Below, piece by piece: positions 42,273 through 43,445 of a DNA stretch of 43,445 nt. The DNA lies in contig JAJYIR010000021.1 in assembly GCA_021789935.1 (NCBI GenBank), positions 1-43,445 of the forward strand, read 5' to 3'. Positions within the stretch are counted from its first letter, which is position 1. The number at the start of each line of letters is the position of its first letter. A program made the translations under genes and the position numbers. This DNA is from Nitrospirota bacterium. GTDB taxonomy: Bacteria > Nitrospirota > Thermodesulfovibrionia > Thermodesulfovibrionales > JdFR-88. The notes beneath the pieces were generated by a model that made no database searches, had not been told where the DNA came from, and worked only from the letters and a program-made list of their open reading frames with translations.

Positions 42273-42894
42273 CGTGATGCCCGTCGGCCCTCTGGCCGCA
42301 AACTGCATTGTCGTTTGGGACTCCGGTTCAAAGGAAGGTATGGTCATAGATCCGGGCGGCGAGCCTGAAACCATAATGGATTTCATAGAAAAAGAAGACA
42401 TTTCCGTAAAGATCATAATCTGCACCCATGCTCATTTTGATCATGTCGGGGCTGTCCCGGAGATTAAAGAGAGAACCGGCGCCCCCGTTGCTGTCCATAA
42501 AGATGAGATGGAGCTCTATGAGGGCGTCAAGGACCAGGCTGCCCTTTGGGGTTACACTCTGGCTCCGCTGCCGCCTGCCGACATGCTCCTTGAAGACGGC
42601 GATTGCCTGGAGGCCGGTCAGCTGCGGTTCAGGGTGCTGCATACTCCGGGGCACAGTCCAGGGGGCATCTGCCTTTATGGGGATGGGGTTTTGATAACGG
42701 GAGACACCCTTTTTCTTGGTTCCATAGGCAGAACCGATTTTTATGGAGGCAATTACGGGCTTATAATGAAATCCCTTGCCAAACTTGCAGCCTTTCCGCC
42801 CCAAACAGTGATTCTTCCGGGTCACGGACCCTCTTCTACCATCGGGAATGAATTGAAAAACAACCCTTTTTGTCAAGATATAGAGTTTGGATAA
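42247..42894 (+). CDS. metallo-beta-lactamase-fold hydrolase (glyoxalase II-like)
   Basis: 215 residues from TTG 42247, placed by an AGGAGG five bases upstream; an ATG at 42262 is possible. Metal-binding motifs: THAHFDHVGAV (HxHxDH), HTPGHSPG, GDTLFLGSIGRTDF and LPGHGP. Relatives hydrolyse thioesters such as S-lactoylglutathione, or have unknown substrates. The start lies inside murJ, so translation is coupled. Confidence 0.9.
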   Translation: MKKNPMRFNVMPVGPLAANCIVVWDSGSKEGMVIDPGGEPETIMDFIEKEDISVKIIICTHAHFDHVGAVPEIKERTGAPVAVHKDEMELYEGVKDQAALWGYTLAPLPPADMLLEDGDCLEAGQLRFRVLHTPGHSPGGICLYGDGVLITGDTLFLGSIGRTDFYGGNYGLIMKSLAKLAAFPPQTVILPGHGPSSTIGNELKNNPFCQDIEFG

Positions 42895-43091
42895 GAAAAA
42901 CAGCTTTTTCCGTATTTATAATGGTAAAAAAGCCCGGATGCTCTTGGTATATGCTCCAAAAAACCGCTTTCACTTTTCAATATGAAGTGTTAGAATAAAA
43001 TTGAAGAGGGAGAAAGAAACCCTCTTCGGTGAAGTTCTTTGATAGGGTCTTAAAACAGCTATGCGAAGTAAGGCATAGAATAATTATACTA
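42895..43091 (+). other. upstream region of the rRNA operon with hairpins and promoter-like boxes
   Basis: No gene. A -10-like TAGAAT at 42991-42996 precedes a perfect hairpin GAAGAGGG / CCCTCTTC (43003-43027). A second hairpin CTATGC / GCATAG spans 43059-43078. A further -10-like TATACT lies at 43085-43090, just before the structured RNA. GTTCTTTGAT at 43034-43043 resembles the later boxA. Promoter assignment is weak because no good -35 is seen. Confidence 0.4.
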
Positions 43092-43267
43092 TTCTCTGCG
43101 GCACTCTTGGGGTGTACGAGCCGAGGGAACACTTTAAGGGATGGGAGCCTAAGTGCGGAATGTAGTGTGATATCCGTCCCCGAAAGGGGAGGATGACCTA
43201 AGCATCCGCCGGGGCACCCACTTAAAAAAGAGCCTCCGGCTCAGCAGCCTCAAGGTGCTGTGGAGAA
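43092..43267 (+). ncRNA. structured RNA, 6S RNA candidate
   Basis: The ends 43092-43104 and 43255-43267 form a continuous 13-bp closing stem (with G-U pairs). Inside, CTTG/CAAG and GAGCCGAGG / CCT-C-CGGCTC extend the rod. A large asymmetric open region follows (GAACACTTTAAGGG side against CCACTTAAAAAAGA side), then a branched tip with TCCCC-GAAA-GGGGA. A T-rich run (43272-43288) follows. Closing stem, central bubble and terminal arm at about 176 nt is the 6S RNA plan. It could instead be an unusual rrn leader fold. Confidence 0.45.
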
Positions 43268-43289
43268 CAGCTTTTTGTCGTCTTTTTTT

Positions 43290-43304
43290 GTTCTTTGAAA
43301 ACTG
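43290..43304 (+). promoter_or_regulatory. boxA-like antitermination element of the rRNA leader
   Basis: GTTCTTTGAAAACTG about 37-50 bases before the 16S 5' end matches the boxA-type sequence common in bacterial rRNA leaders, where Nus factors bind. Confidence 0.65.
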
Positions 43305-43340
43305 TAAGCAGGCCCCAAAATTCGAAAGTTTAAATGAGTT

Positions 43341-43445
<105 letters not shown>

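Overview
The window is a chromosomal segment of an anaerobic or facultatively anaerobic Gram-negative-type bacterium of moderately high GC content. The gene families, the anaerobic benzimidazole operon, the selenoprotein and the 16S rRNA start fit Nitrospirota (Thermodesulfovibrionia-like) best, with Desulfobacterota as the alternative. This is inference from gene content; only about 100 bases of 16S rRNA are present and I could not run a search.

Layout. Bases 1-7.2 kb hold tRNA-Pro, a cardiolipin-synthase-like phospholipase D protein, an ACT-domain malic enzyme, a nucleotidyltransferase-fold protein and a TPM-domain / LemA / FtsH membrane-quality-control cluster. From 7.2 to 10.9 kb a minus-strand sdhABCD operon encodes succinate dehydrogenase or fumarate reductase. 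Its last gene carries a C-terminal haem-c motif and runs in frame into the wreck of an aldehyde dehydrogenase gene. From 11.0 to 17.96 kb a minus-strand operon makes and attaches the cobamide lower ligand: promoter, cobalamin riboswitch, leader terminator, ThiC-like bzaF, a BzaC-type O-methyltransferase fused to DUF2284, a B12-binding radical SAM protein (BzaD/E type), cobT, cobS and an intrinsic terminator. The set predicts oxygen-independent synthesis of a methoxylated (perhaps also methylated) benzimidazole and its assembly into a cobamide, under cobamide feedback.

Bases 18-24.3 kb are accessory. They hold an orphan solute-binding-fold protein without signal peptide, a ClC-type channel, and a 3,001-bp element bounded by a 54-bp direct repeat of the 3' half of tRNA-Leu(CAA). 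The element carries an Rrf2 regulator divergent from an FMN-binding flavoprotein gene with a palindromic operator, a MITE-like insertion and a phage-like HTH gene, but no recognisable integrase.

From 24.6 kb core genes resume: a GT4 glycosyltransferase and glycogen debranching enzyme, a truncated beta-propeller gene, a DUF6485 protein, mnmE, rsmA and an HD-domain protein. A HesB-like selenoprotein gene with an in-frame UGA and a SECIS-like hairpin is followed 10 nt later by hemB. A CHRD-domain protein, radC and comEC come next, then a dCMP deaminase - cdaA - cdaR - glmM operon (c-di-AMP and cell-wall precursor), murJ and a metallo-beta-lactamase-fold hydrolase. The window ends with a structured 6S-like RNA, an rrn leader with boxA, and the start of 16S rRNA.

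A roughly 77-nt intergenic repeat family occurs four times (one copy in the tRNA-Leu element, one behind the glycosyltransferase, two in tandem between cdaA and cdaR). It supplies stop codons and possibly a ribosome-binding site to the adjoining genes.
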